From an uncultured Planctomycetota bacterium (GTDB lineage: Bacteria > Planctomycetota > Phycisphaerae > SM23-33): 64,000 bases of DNA. The notes below the pieces were generated by a model that was not told where the DNA came from, made no database searches, and saw nothing but the letters and a program-made list of their open reading frames with translations. Where the stretch lies: contig CAITIS010000001.1 of the NCBI GenBank assembly GCA_903892515.1, positions 157,562 through 221,561 of the forward strand, in the 5' to 3' direction. The translations under genes and the position numbers were made by a program. Shown piece by piece: positions 23,687-32,126 of the stretch. Numbering within the stretch: the first letter of the stretch is position 1; every line of letters begins with the position of its first letter.

Positions 23687-26149
23687 ATGGAACTGTTACC
23701 CGTTCATCTGACGCAGCAGGATTTTGTATCCACCTTCCCGTGGGGCTTCCGCGGCGACGCCGTCCGCATCCTCCAGCAGGAGGTCGAGAACGAGTTGCTC
23801 GACGCTGAGACGCTCTCGGCCATGGCGTCGATGCTGGGCGACGCAAGTCGCTCACCCAGGCTCGATGAGGCCTGGAAGCTGCTGCTGAATTCGCAGAATC
23901 ACGACGTGCACGTGTGCCTGTTCGACGAGGTCGGCATCGACTGGTGCAAAGCCGCTCGAGCTATCGTGGGAGAGGTGCGCACCCAGGCCGGTGACTTCAT
24001 CGTCCGCAAGGCCGGCGCTGCCAATCTCGACATCAACACGCTCTCCTGGGCCCGGCGCGGCGCCGACGGCAAGACAGTGCCGGCCTTTGGCTTTGCCGCC
24101 GCCGATGCACCCAAAGCTCAGTCCGCCGCCACACGGCCATGGAAGGGCTGGTTCGAGACCGACACGTATCTCGTGCGCGTGCTGGATAATGGCTGCCTGG
24201 AGACTCAACTCAAGGGCTTCCCGGATCGCATCGCCCGGCTGGGGAATCTGACATTGTGGCGCAATGGTCGCGAGTTCGACACGGCCGCTGCCACGCCATC
24301 GAGCATCGAGACGCACCTCAGCGCCGACGGCAGCACGGCCATCGCCAAGGTCGCCGGGATGGTCGGCGACGTCGGCTACTCGCACGTCTTCACCGCCTCG
24401 GCCGATGGCATCGACGTGGTCACCGAGATCGACTATGCCGATGGCCGATTCTTCGGCCCCGAGCCCGAGGACATCCAGCGCGAGCCGGTCCGCCGGGCGC
24501 ATTATTTCCAACACGACCGCAAGCTGTGCCTGAACGGCCAGGTGCCCTCCGCCAGCCCGCGGGCGTTGTACAACTCGCCGTTCCTCACATGGCCCGCGGC
24601 CCAGGCCAGCTCCATCGACAGCCTGCACTATCTGGCCCTGGACGCCGGGCAGTGGGGCCTGGCCCACTTCAACATCGGCCAGTCCGGCTACCACTACAAC
24701 GACAAGGAATCGCTGCTGCGGCACGTGCTGGGGTATGCCCCGCGCAAGTTCGTCTACGGCAGCGAGGAGAAACTCCGGCTCAGCGGCAAGCACGTGCACA
24801 GCAGTCGCTTCGTGCCCTACGCCGGCGACTGGCGCTGCGCCAAGCTGCCGCTGCGTTCGGCGGAGTTCGGCCGGCCGGTAATGAGCGTGCAAGCCGCCGC
24901 TGCCGCCAAGGCCACCGCTGCCAAGGGTTCACTGGTGCAGATCGACTCCAACAGCACCGTGGCCACGGCGCTCTTTGAGCGCGGCGGGCGCGTGTTCATC
25001 CGCCTGTGGGAATGGGCCGGCCAGGAAGACCGCGTCACGCTGAGCTTCGGCGATGCCGGCGCGAACCTCATCGAGTGCAATCATCGGCTCGCCCAGCAGG
25101 GCAAGCTGGCGGGGGCGTTCACCCTGCGGCCTTGGGAGGTCAAAACCATCGAGTTGGCCGGCAAGGCCAAGTTGCTGGACGAGCGCAACGGCTGCAGCGC
25201 AGCCCGGCGATTTGCGTCCGTGCCGCAGGGCTGGGCCAACCCCAACCTGTTCGAGTCCAATGGCCCGCGCGCCCCGCAGCCGCTGGAGATCACGCCCGAC
25301 GCGCCGGTGTATTTCCTGTCGGGGTATCACGACGGCTTCGTCAGGCCGCTGGAGAAGCCGACCGACACCATGCGCATCGAAATGGAGCGGGTGCATTCGA
25401 GCCTGTACCGCAGCTACACCAGTTCCTGGGAGATCGGCGCCAACTGCTGGGACCGCATCGTCAAGAACGACCCGGAATATCTCACCGCCCTCAAGCCGTA
25501 TCTCCAGGAGGGCACTATCGAGCTGGTGGGCGGCACGTGGAGCGAGCCGCTGAGCCTCATCGTCTCGGCCGAGTCGAACGTCCGCCAGTTCATGTACGGC
25601 CTGGAGACCATTGAGCAACTCCTGGGCGTGCAGGTGCGCGTGTACATGAACCAGGAGCACGCCACCTTCGCCCAGATGCCGCAACTGCTCAGTTCCTTCG
25701 GCCTGACCACCGTGGTCAACCGCACGCAGTGGGCGCCGTTCGGAATCGAGTCGGGCCTGAACGTCGAGGTGGCCCAGTGGGTCGGGCCGGACGGTTCGAC
25801 CATCCAGCTCGTGCCGCGGTACAACTCCATGAACTATCTCATGGGCACGCACCGGACGGAGTTGGCCAATGACAACCGCTTCCAGCACGACAGCCTGACG
25901 GGGCACAACCGCTACTGGCGGTCGGAAGAGCTGTTCACGTACGTCCGCGACCAGGCCCGGCTGCTGGGGGTGGACAAGCCGCTGGTGACCATGCTGGAAG
26001 ATATCTGGGACGTGGGCCTGCGCTCGACGGATGAAGAGATGGCGCAGTACAACTCCTTCCCGTTCGTCCAGTTCACGACTATCGCGGGCTACCTGAAGCT
26101 GTTCGGGCTGGAGGTAGAGCCCGCGCCCAGGGCCCAGGGCGTAGGGTAA
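23687..26149 (+). CDS. GH38-like (alpha-mannosidase-type) protein with permuted domain order
   Basis: 820 residues. The ATG at 23687 has GGAGAG 4 bases upstream. Residues ~30-95 (LLDAETLSAMASML, LDEAWKLLLNSQNHDVHVCLFDE) resemble the GH38 middle helical domain with its NHD metal ligand (His72-Asp73). Residues ~150-500 are the beta-rich C-terminal region of GH38. Residues ~538-815 (YFLSGYHDGFVRPLEKPTDTM, GTIELVGGTWSEP, NQEHATFAQMPQLLSSFGL) resemble the N-terminal catalytic barrel. In classical GH38 proteins the barrel comes first, so the chain reads like a circular permutation. The canonical nucleophile loop is not obvious; NQE takes its place. It may cleave alpha-mannosides or related glycosides, and the beta-mannosidase is nearby. 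Confidence 0.6.
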   Translation: MELLPVHLTQQDFVSTFPWGFRGDAVRILQQEVENELLDAETLSAMASMLGDASRSPRLDEAWKLLLNSQNHDVHVCLFDEVGIDWCKAARAIVGEVRTQAGDFIVRKAGAANLDINTLSWARRGADGKTVPAFGFAAADAPKAQSAATRPWKGWFETDTYLVRVLDNGCLETQLKGFPDRIARLGNLTLWRNGREFDTAAATPSSIETHLSADGSTAIAKVAGMVGDVGYSHVFTASADGIDVVTEIDYADGRFFGPEPEDIQREPVRRAHYFQHDRKLCLNGQVPSASPRALYNSPFLTWPAAQASSIDSLHYLALDAGQWGLAHFNIGQSGYHYNDKESLLRHVLGYAPRKFVYGSEEKLRLSGKHVHSSRFVPYAGDWRCAKLPLRSAEFGRPVMSVQAAAAAKATAAKGSLVQIDSNSTVATALFERGGRVFIRLWEWAGQEDRVTLSFGDAGANLIECNHRLAQQGKLAGAFTLRPWEVKTIELAGKAKLLDERNGCSAARRFASVPQGWANPNLFESNGPRAPQPLEITPDAPVYFLSGYHDGFVRPLEKPTDTMRIEMERVHSSLYRSYTSSWEIGANCWDRIVKNDPEYLTALKPYLQEGTIELVGGTWSEPLSLIVSAESNVRQFMYGLETIEQLLGVQVRVYMNQEHATFAQMPQLLSSFGLTTVVNRTQWAPFGIESGLNVEVAQWVGPDGSTIQLVPRYNSMNYLMGTHRTELANDNRFQHDSLTGHNRYWRSEELFTYVRDQARLLGVDKPLVTMLEDIWDVGLRSTDEEMAQYNSFPFVQFTTIAGYLKLFGLEVEPAPRAQGVG

Positions 26150-26202
26150 GGCGCAAAGCGTGCGGTGAAAACATGTGCGCGGGTGATACGGTCTCGGGTG
26201 AG

Positions 26203-26420
26203 TGGCATGGTCACGCTGTTGGCGTGACCATGTTCAGAGACTCGGCCTGGGGTGATCCCGCTGCCCCGGGGCGTCCCACGTGGTTGCTTCGCTTCGCTGC
26301 GCAACCCACGGCACCCTGGCTGCGCAAACCACGGCGCCCCGGCGTAGGGCGGGCACTGCCCGCCGTGTTGTGTCTGGCCGGCGACCATCGGCGGGCGATG
26401 CCCGCCCTACCTTTCCCGCC
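26203..26420. repeat. Repeat-filled gap before truD
   Basis: A 367-bp gap with no gene. It contains the GTCACGC/GCGTGAC hairpin (26207-26232), a full CGTGGTTTGC-family copy (26278-26315) followed directly by a partial second copy (to 26339), and GGGCGGGCACTGCCCGCC with its inverse GGCGGGCGATGCCCGCCC (near 26346 and 26390), which can pair. Confidence 0.7.
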
Positions 26421-26516
26421 TCTTCGCCACGCCGGGAAGCGTGCTTTCGCCAAAGACGCGGAAGCGGGGCACCGTTTTCCGTACTTTTTCACGGGCCAAT
26501 ACGCTAAATAGACGTA

Positions 26517-27950
26517 ATGGCCATTCGTCGAAATCCCGCGGGCTTTGAGGTAGTGGAGATTCTTTCGCCTGAGCTGCGCATTCAGCCGGCTGGGCGGGCG
26601 CCGCTGCCGCTGTATCGCCTGCTCAAGCGCGGCCTGACCACGCCCGAGGCCATTGAGCGCGTCGCGCGGGCCCTGCGCGTGCCGATCCAGGCCGTCGCCA
26701 TGGGCGGCCTGAAGGACAAGTACGCCACCACCACGCAGCACATTACCATCGACCCCACCGGCAAACAGGGCAACCGCTGGGCCCGTGGATCCACTCTGGA
26801 AGAGTACGGCGACACGGAGTCCTCCAGCATCGCCGAATCCTCCAGCGAAGTCCCGCGCGAGGTGGCCCAGAACGCCCAGCGCCGGCGCGACGATCGCCAG
26901 CGCGAGGCCCGGCCCGTTGCCCCCGAGGCCGTGCCGCACGGCGTGAAGGGCTTCCCGCACAAGGTCGGCGGGCGGAACTGGGAGATGGAACTGCTGGGCT
27001 TTGTGGAGCGGCCCATGAGCGGGCAGTGCATCGCCGGCAACCGCTTTACGATTTTGGTGGGCGACTTGACGACGCACGACTGCCGCGTCATGGATGGAGC
27101 GGCGCAGATGCTCCAGGATGGCCAGGGCAACCTGCTGTTCGTGAACTATTTCGGCAGCCAGCGCTTCGGCACCACCCGCCATGGCCACGGTTTTTTGGCC
27201 AAGTCGCTGATTCGCGGCGATTTCGAGCAGGCGCTGCGGCTGGCCATTGCCACGCCCGCCCGCGCCGACCGGCCGGTGGAGAAGGCATTCAAGAGCATCC
27301 TGGGCGAGTGCTGGGGCCAGTGGGGCAAGGCCCTGCGCAAGCTGCCCATGCTGCCGTACCGCCGGGCCGTCGAAGTGCTGTGCAACGGCGACTTTCGCGC
27401 GGCCTTTGCCGCGTTGCCGTACTTTCTGCAGCAGATCAACGTCGAGGCGTACCAGTCGTTCCTGTGGAACGCGACGGCGTCGGCGCTGATCCTCCAGCGC
27501 TGTGCCAAGGAACGCGTGTGGGATGCCCACGACCCGCTGCGGCTGATGAACTTTGTCGCGTTCGATGCCACGGACGATGAGCTGCGTGGGATGATCGTGC
27601 CGCTGCTGTCGCCTTCGAGCAAGCTCGAAGGCCCGTGGGCGGAGTCGGCGCAGGCGGTGCTCAAGAGCGAGCATATCGGCGTGGCGGATTTGCGCGTCCC
27701 CGGCATGGCCCGGCCATTTTTCGGCTCGGCCCCGCGGCGATTGATGGTCGAGGCTCGCGAGTTCTTCATGACCCGGCCTGACCGCGACGAACGCGACCGC
27801 CGCAGCTTCCAGCGCCGCGTCGTGTTTGAACTCCCCCGCGGCGCCTACGCCACCGTGCTGCTGGCAGCGCTGGGCCAGACCGGCGAGACCAAGGACCGGG
27901 ATCGCGATAGAGGTCGAAGTCGAAATCGGCCGTCAGAACGCAGGCGATAG
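26517..27950 (+). CDS. truD: tRNA pseudouridine synthase D (TruD)
   Basis: 477 residues; makes pseudouridine 13 in tRNA-Glu and others. The catalytic Asp67 sits in the family motif GGLKDKYATTTQ. PMSGQCIAGNRFTILV, FVNYFGSQRFGTTRHGHG and QSFLWNATAS are further TruD signatures. Compared with E. coli TruD (~350 residues) it carries an extra ~55-residue Arg/Glu/Ser-rich segment after residue ~75 and an Arg-rich tail (KDRDRDRGRSRNRPSERRR). The tail may help RNA binding. The start lacks a clear Shine-Dalgarno sequence. Confidence 0.92.
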   Translation: MAIRRNPAGFEVVEILSPELRIQPAGRAPLPLYRLLKRGLTTPEAIERVARALRVPIQAVAMGGLKDKYATTTQHITIDPTGKQGNRWARGSTLEEYGDTESSSIAESSSEVPREVAQNAQRRRDDRQREARPVAPEAVPHGVKGFPHKVGGRNWEMELLGFVERPMSGQCIAGNRFTILVGDLTTHDCRVMDGAAQMLQDGQGNLLFVNYFGSQRFGTTRHGHGFLAKSLIRGDFEQALRLAIATPARADRPVEKAFKSILGECWGQWGKALRKLPMLPYRRAVEVLCNGDFRAAFAALPYFLQQINVEAYQSFLWNATASALILQRCAKERVWDAHDPLRLMNFVAFDATDDELRGMIVPLLSPSSKLEGPWAESAQAVLKSEHIGVADLRVPGMARPFFGSAPRRLMVEAREFFMTRPDRDERDRRSFQRRVVFELPRGAYATVLLAALGQTGETKDRDRDRGRSRNRPSERRR

Positions 27951-28078
27951 CATCGCCGCACCGTGGGTGGCGAGCGTGGTTGCGCACCTGTAGGGTGGGC
28001 CGAGGAGTGAAGCGACGAGTCCCACCAGATGGTTCGCTTTCCGTCCGCAGGGTCCCCTTCCCGTCCGCAGAACCTTTC

Positions 28079-28222
28079 GCAACAGCGCTCAAGGACCTGC
28101 GGACCCTACCTGGCTCGACCTCGCATAGGTAGAGCCGCAACGGCGCGGCTCAACCTATGGCACCCAGTTTGGCACCCAGTTTGGCACCCAGTTTCGCGAC
28201 GGTGATCAGGGACCTGCGGACC
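28079..28222. repeat. Palindromes and 12-bp triple repeat between truD and oxidoreductase
   Basis: CATAGGT (28124-28130) pairs with ACCTATG (28153-28159) around GCCGC...GCGGC. This family recurs near 41641 and 48482. Immediately after are three exact tandem copies of GGCACCCAGTTT (28159-28194). GGACCTGCGGACCCTAC occurs twice (28092 and 28209). Confidence 0.8.
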
Positions 28223-29578
28223 CTACGTCGCTGTCTTCGCCCTGTTCGGCAGGTGCGCGCCCATGGCGGCGAGCTTTTCCTGGAGCGCGGGCACACTGAC
28301 GTGCCGGGTCTGGCCATCGCCCTTGACGGCCAGCGCAGCTGCCACGCCGGCGGCTTGGCCGGTGATGTAGCAGCCGGGCATGACGCGGATGGAGCCCTGA
28401 ATGTACCGGTCGCTGCTGAGGCACCGGCCGGCCACCAGCACGTTGTCCAACCCACGCGGCAGCAGGCAGCGGAACGGGATGCCGTAGCTCTCGCCGGGGC
28501 CGTACTTCAGATCGCTGTGATATTCCTTGAGGAACTTCTCGTGCAGCTTGCGGTCGGTGCTCAGCGGGTGAATGTCCACGGGGTAGCAATACCGGCCGAT
28601 CTCGTCGTCGAAGACCGCCCGGCTGCGGAAGTCATCGACGTTCAGCACGTAATCGCCCAGGATTCGTCGCGTCTCACGCAGCCCCAGCAGGGCGCCGGTG
28701 GTGACCAGTTCCATCTTTTCAAAGCCGTCGCGCAGGTACTCTTTGTAGTAGCGCTCGTATTCCACCAGGCTCTTTCGGCCCCAGAGCAGCGCCTCGGTCA
28801 GGCTGCGTTCGTCGGTGCCGTCGACGCCGAAGGTGTGGCCGATGTTGCCGCCGCCGATGGTCGGTGAGACGAAGAACATGCCCGGCAGGTGCAGGTCCTC
28901 ATTCGTGAAGACCTTGTCGGCGAAGGCCTTTTCGAGCATGCGCGAATCGGGGCGGATCTGGCGGGCCCAGTCCACGTTGGCCCACAGGCTGCACAGCGTG
29001 CCGGGCATGGTGGTGCCGGTGGCGTCGCCTCTTTCAAAGGGCGCGCCGGCCCAGGCGCACAGGTCGCCGTCGCCGGTGGCGTCCACGAAGCAGCGGGCCT
29101 TGACCGCGAACAGGCCGCTCTTGGCGGCGAAGATGCCGGCTGAGACTTTCGCCCCTTCGCGCTGCAGGCCGACGAGCTGCGTCATGAACGTGAAGGCCAC
29201 GCCCGCGGACGAGACCATGTCGTCGTAGATACGTTTGAAGGCCTCGACCTTGATGCCGACGCACTGCGGGTCAGCCTTGCGCAGCGGGTCGTAATTGGGC
29301 GACGTGCCGCCGGCCTGGTGCAGGCGGTCGAGCACCTCTTCGCCGATCCCCGCGGCCAGGAAGCGCACGCCGTCGGAGAATTGCATGAAGGCCGGCACAA
29401 GCCCGGCCGTGCCCATGCCGCCAAAGCAGTTCTGGGCCTCGGCCAGGTACACCGAACAGCCTTGCCGCGCCGCCGCCACCGCCGCGGCCACGCCCGCGGG
29501 CCCGCCGCCGACGACCAGAACGTCCACCTCATGTCGGACCGGAACCTGCTGATTGAACGGAACGGTTGAAGATGTCAT
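28223..29578 (-). CDS. FAD-dependent oxidoreductase (FAD_oxidored family)
   Basis: 451 residues. The N-terminal Rossmann motif is VLVVGGGPAGVAAAVAAARQG (residues ~20-40). Next come YLAEAQNCFGGMGTAG, a typical FAD-contact loop, and ARCFVDATGDGDLCAWAG. Near the C-terminus GLDNVLVAGRCLSSDR and VMPGCYITGQAAGVAAALAV complete the FAD site. This is the family of flavoproteins common in planctomycetes, often next to sugar-degradation genes; the substrate is unknown. There is no signal peptide. It starts 11 bp after the HigA antitoxin stop with AAGGAT as ribosome-binding site, so it may be expressed from the higBA promoter. Confidence 0.87.
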   Translation of the reverse strand: MTSSTVPFNQQVPVRHEVDVLVVGGGPAGVAAAVAAARQGCSVYLAEAQNCFGGMGTAGLVPAFMQFSDGVRFLAAGIGEEVLDRLHQAGGTSPNYDPLRKADPQCVGIKVEAFKRIYDDMVSSAGVAFTFMTQLVGLQREGAKVSAGIFAAKSGLFAVKARCFVDATGDGDLCAWAGAPFERGDATGTTMPGTLCSLWANVDWARQIRPDSRMLEKAFADKVFTNEDLHLPGMFFVSPTIGGGNIGHTFGVDGTDERSLTEALLWGRKSLVEYERYYKEYLRDGFEKMELVTTGALLGLRETRRILGDYVLNVDDFRSRAVFDDEIGRYCYPVDIHPLSTDRKLHEKFLKEYHSDLKYGPGESYGIPFRCLLPRGLDNVLVAGRCLSSDRYIQGSIRVMPGCYITGQAAGVAAALAVKGDGQTRHVSVPALQEKLAAMGAHLPNRAKTAT

Positions 29579-29589
29579 AGATATCCTTG

Positions 29590-30009
29590 CTATTTCAGGA
29601 GGGCCGCAGGGTTCAGGCGGAAGTGCTCGGCCAGGATGCGAATGTGGGTCTTGCTCAATTCACGCTCGCCCGTCAGGATGCGGTGGCCCAGACTGCGGTC
29701 TCCGAGCAATCGCCCCAGGTCTGACTCGCTCATGCCGTGCTCGGCCATGAGACTTTGAATCAGCTCAACCGGCGCGAGCGTCTGTTCGTCAATGGCATGG
29801 CACCGGGCCTCGTACTTCTCGACGAACGTCGCGATAGCCTCGAAGTAGTCCTGTTGATCGGAGTTCATTTCAAAGCCGGCCATGGCGTCCAGCACGGCCA
29901 AGGCATTGCGATAGTCCACGTCGTCGTGCAACGGGCGGGGCATGAACAGGCCCACAAGCTCGGAATACGTCTGCGGAATGTCATCATGCGCAAGAGTCCT
30001 GGTCTTCAT
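29590..30009 (-). CDS. higA: HigA-type antitoxin (HTH)
   Basis: 139 residues. The N-terminal half is an acidic helical region (TYSELVGLFMPRPLHDDVDYRNALAVLDAMAG) and the C-terminal half an XRE-like HTH (APVELIQSLMAEHGMSESDLGRLLGDRSLGHRILTGERELSKTHIRILAEHF). The layout is that of the long HigA antitoxins that follow HigB. It overlaps the toxin gene by 4 bp (ATGA). It neutralises HigB and likely represses the promoter upstream of higB. Confidence 0.88.
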   Translation of the reverse strand: MKTRTLAHDDIPQTYSELVGLFMPRPLHDDVDYRNALAVLDAMAGFEMNSDQQDYFEAIATFVEKYEARCHAIDEQTLAPVELIQSLMAEHGMSESDLGRLLGDRSLGHRILTGERELSKTHIRILAEHFRLNPAALLK

Positions 30010-30314
30010 AACTGCTCCTTCCAGGCATTGCGATCATACCCTTTATGCGACAGAATCATCAGCGTGTACACAATCTTAGTGTTGTAGTGGACCGCTGCGA
30101 TCAGCCGGTAGCGGTTATGTCCGATGTTGAACACGACCACCGGTCGCCCGCTGGCCACCTTCACGTAGTCGGCGCTCGGCAAGGTCTTTTGGACCTCGCC
30201 GAAACTGCCCCAGTCGGCGACTCTTGTGTGCTGCAGCCACGTCCGCAAAGACGCCTCGGCATCGCGGTGCGAGGCCCAAAACTCCTGCAGCATGCTGGTC
30301 TTGATAATCCGCAC
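30006..30314 (-). CDS. higB: HigB-type mRNA interferase toxin
   Basis: 102 residues. Matches the HigB family across its length: FWASHRDAEASLRTWLQHTRVADWGSFGEVQKTLPSADYV near the start, then VVFNIGHNRYRLIAAVHYNTKIVYTLMILSHKGYDRNAW, with the conserved HKxYD near the end. The family cleaves mRNA on the ribosome. GTG start; toxin first, antitoxin second, as usual for higBA. The promoter -10 lies about 11 bp before the start codon, so the transcript would have almost no leader. Confidence 0.9.
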   Translation of the reverse strand: MRIIKTSMLQEFWASHRDAEASLRTWLQHTRVADWGSFGEVQKTLPSADYVKVASGRPVVVFNIGHNRYRLIAAVHYNTKIVYTLMILSHKGYDRNAWKEQL

Positions 30315-30324
30315 TTACACCAAC

Positions 30325-30353
30325 ATTATCCCGATTCGATGACAAAACGCCAA
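30325..30353 (-). promoter_or_regulatory. higBA promoter
   Basis: On the minus strand: TTGGCG (complement of 30348-30353), 17 bp, GATAAT (complement of 30325-30330). The predicted transcript start lies only a few bases before the GTG of higB. Confidence 0.6.
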
Positions 30354-30410
30354 CACACTTCCGCGGCAGGTTTCTGGATGCCGCAAGCTGAATGATGGAC
30401 CGTGCGAGCC

Positions 30411-31769
30411 CTACGGTCGGCTGGTCGGCGCCGAGGCGGGTTGGCTGGCCGGGGCCAAGTAGCTCTTCATTCTGGCCACGATGTCCGCCGCCATCAACAC
30501 ATCTTTGACTTTCAGGGCCTCGTCCACGACCACCACAGCCGGCAGGGCCGAGACGCCCAGCGACGATGCCAGCGTGCCCTCGGGGTCGAGAAACACCTGC
30601 GTTGAGATCTGGTTGCGCTCGACGATCTCACCGGCGGCCTTGGTCGCGAATTCCGGCTCGGCCCCGATGGCGATAAGATTGTACTCGCGCTCGGAGGCCA
30701 GGGCTTGCAGCTCGCGCAGGTTGGCCACGACCGGGTCGGTGAATGTCCGCGGCGTGATGGCCGCGAAGAAGTACACCAGCGTGGGCTTGCCGGCGAGGGC
30801 CTTGCTATCGAGCTGCTGGCCGGTGACGCTCTTGCCGCGGAACTCGAAGGCCTTGCCGCGAACCGTCTCTCTGGCCACGTCGGCCTTGAATCTCTGGGCC
30901 AGCGAGGAGTCAGGGAATCGCTCCACCAGCGTCCGCTTGGCCTGCATGGCCTTGTCGGGCTGGCCCTGCTCGTCGTACAGCTTGACCAGGATCGCCAGCG
31001 CCGTCGCGGCCGAGGGGTCCTTGGGATAATCGCGTGCCAGCCGCTCCAGCGTGGCTACGGCCTGGTCGTTGGCATCGGCTTCAAAGTACAGCCCGGCCGC
31101 CTGCATCATGGCCTGGCCTGCATACGTGGTGCCGGCGTGCTGCTGGGCGAACTGGATGAACCGCCCCGCCAATTCGGCAAGTGGCCCGGCGATTGCATCG
31201 GCCGGCGCGCTGGATGCTTGGCTGGCGGCAGCACTGGTTGGGGCGCTGGCTGTCGCAGCCGGCGCCGAGGTCGGCATGGACGCAGCCTGCGGCTGGGCAG
31301 GCTTGCTGGTGGCGGACTTGATCAGGTCCAGCCCTTGCAGTTGCAGCAGCACGAACTGGGCCTGGGCCTTGTGATCTTCCTTCTTGGCCGAAGCAGCCAG
31401 TTTCTGAGAAACCTGGCTGATCTGCTCGTTGGTGAAGCTGCCCGAGTCGTACTGCCGAGCCGTCACCATGGCGTTGAGCACGAGACTGTAGGCCTCGGGT
31501 AGGTAGGAACTGGCCGGGTGGTTCTTCTCTAATTTCTCCAGCAGCGGCGGAAGCTTCTGGATGTTCTCCAGCAGGCCCAGCAACTGCTTGGCCGGGTCGG
31601 TAACGCTGTGGTCTGGCGCAGCCAGGTGAGCCATTTGCAGCACGATGCCGACGTCGCTGTCCGGCGCGGGCGTGGAAAGCGAGTCATCCGGCGCCGACTG
31701 GCCCAACGCCAAGGTGGAAACGGCCAGGAGAAGAGCTGCGAGCAGAAGTCTGTGCATAGAATGGCCCAT
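30411..31769 (-). CDS. Exported thioredoxin-fold protein with TPR-like region
   Basis: 452 residues. Signal peptide MHRLLLAALLLAVSTLALGQ near the start, helical repeats (~40-150), and a low-complexity Ser/Ala/Pro/Gln linker (~155-195). Then more helical TPR-like repeats (AGLYFEADANDQAVATLERLARDYP) and a C-terminal TlpA/AhpC-type thioredoxin domain (~310-440) with GKPTLVYFFAAITP. At the place where a redox CxxC is expected it reads AAITPRT, so the domain has lost the catalytic cysteines. The later VSALPAVVVVDE has the cis-Pro. It is probably a periplasmic scaffold rather than a redox enzyme. The tail reads PASQPASAPTSRP. Confidence 0.78.
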   Translation of the reverse strand: MGHSMHRLLLAALLLAVSTLALGQSAPDDSLSTPAPDSDVGIVLQMAHLAAPDHSVTDPAKQLLGLLENIQKLPPLLEKLEKNHPASSYLPEAYSLVLNAMVTARQYDSGSFTNEQISQVSQKLAASAKKEDHKAQAQFVLLQLQGLDLIKSATSKPAQPQAASMPTSAPAATASAPTSAAASQASSAPADAIAGPLAELAGRFIQFAQQHAGTTYAGQAMMQAAGLYFEADANDQAVATLERLARDYPKDPSAATALAILVKLYDEQGQPDKAMQAKRTLVERFPDSSLAQRFKADVARETVRGKAFEFRGKSVTGQQLDSKALAGKPTLVYFFAAITPRTFTDPVVANLRELQALASEREYNLIAIGAEPEFATKAAGEIVERNQISTQVFLDPEGTLASSLGVSALPAVVVVDEALKVKDVLMAADIVARMKSYLAPASQPASAPTSRP

Positions 31770-31850
31770 CTGAGTTCCCCAGAAAAAACGGCGGCCCCGA
31801 CAAGTCGTCGCAGACGACCGGTCGAGGCCTATTCCGTAGCGTCGTACTAA

Positions 31851-32006
31851 CTAGCTGCGCATGGCCGGAGCCGAGGCAGCGGGCTTGCTGGCCGGGGCGC
31901 TGGCGGCGGGCTTGCTGCTCGGGGCCGAAGTGGCGGCCTGGGCAACGACACAAACGCTGGCAGCGACGACGATCAACAACGCGACAATCAACTTGGCAAC
32001 CTTCAT
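31851..32006 (-). CDS. Small exported Ala/Pro/Ser-rich peptide
   Basis: 51 residues, ATG at 32006 with a GGAAGAGG run just upstream. The first 24 residues (MKVAKLIVALLIVVAASVCV and VAQA) are a textbook signal peptide with an AQA cleavage site. The mature 27 residues are a repeat of SAP-S/A-SKPAA units ending in MRS. The same Ser-Ala-Pro/Gln composition is found in linkers and tails of several exported proteins in this window. A secreted spacer-like peptide of unknown role. It lies 82 bp upstream of the thioredoxin-fold gene, same strand. Confidence 0.65.
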   Translation of the reverse strand: MKVAKLIVALLIVVAASVCVVAQAATSAPSSKPAASAPASKPAASAPAMRS

Positions 32007-32126
32007 GATCCTCTTCCTTTCCTATTCGCCGTTCCGCGGCGAGTCCCATGGGTTTATGAAAAACCACGTAAGCGAAAAAATATACAGGCGTCCCGGTGTG
32101 CTGTCCAGAGCATATCTGAAAATCTA

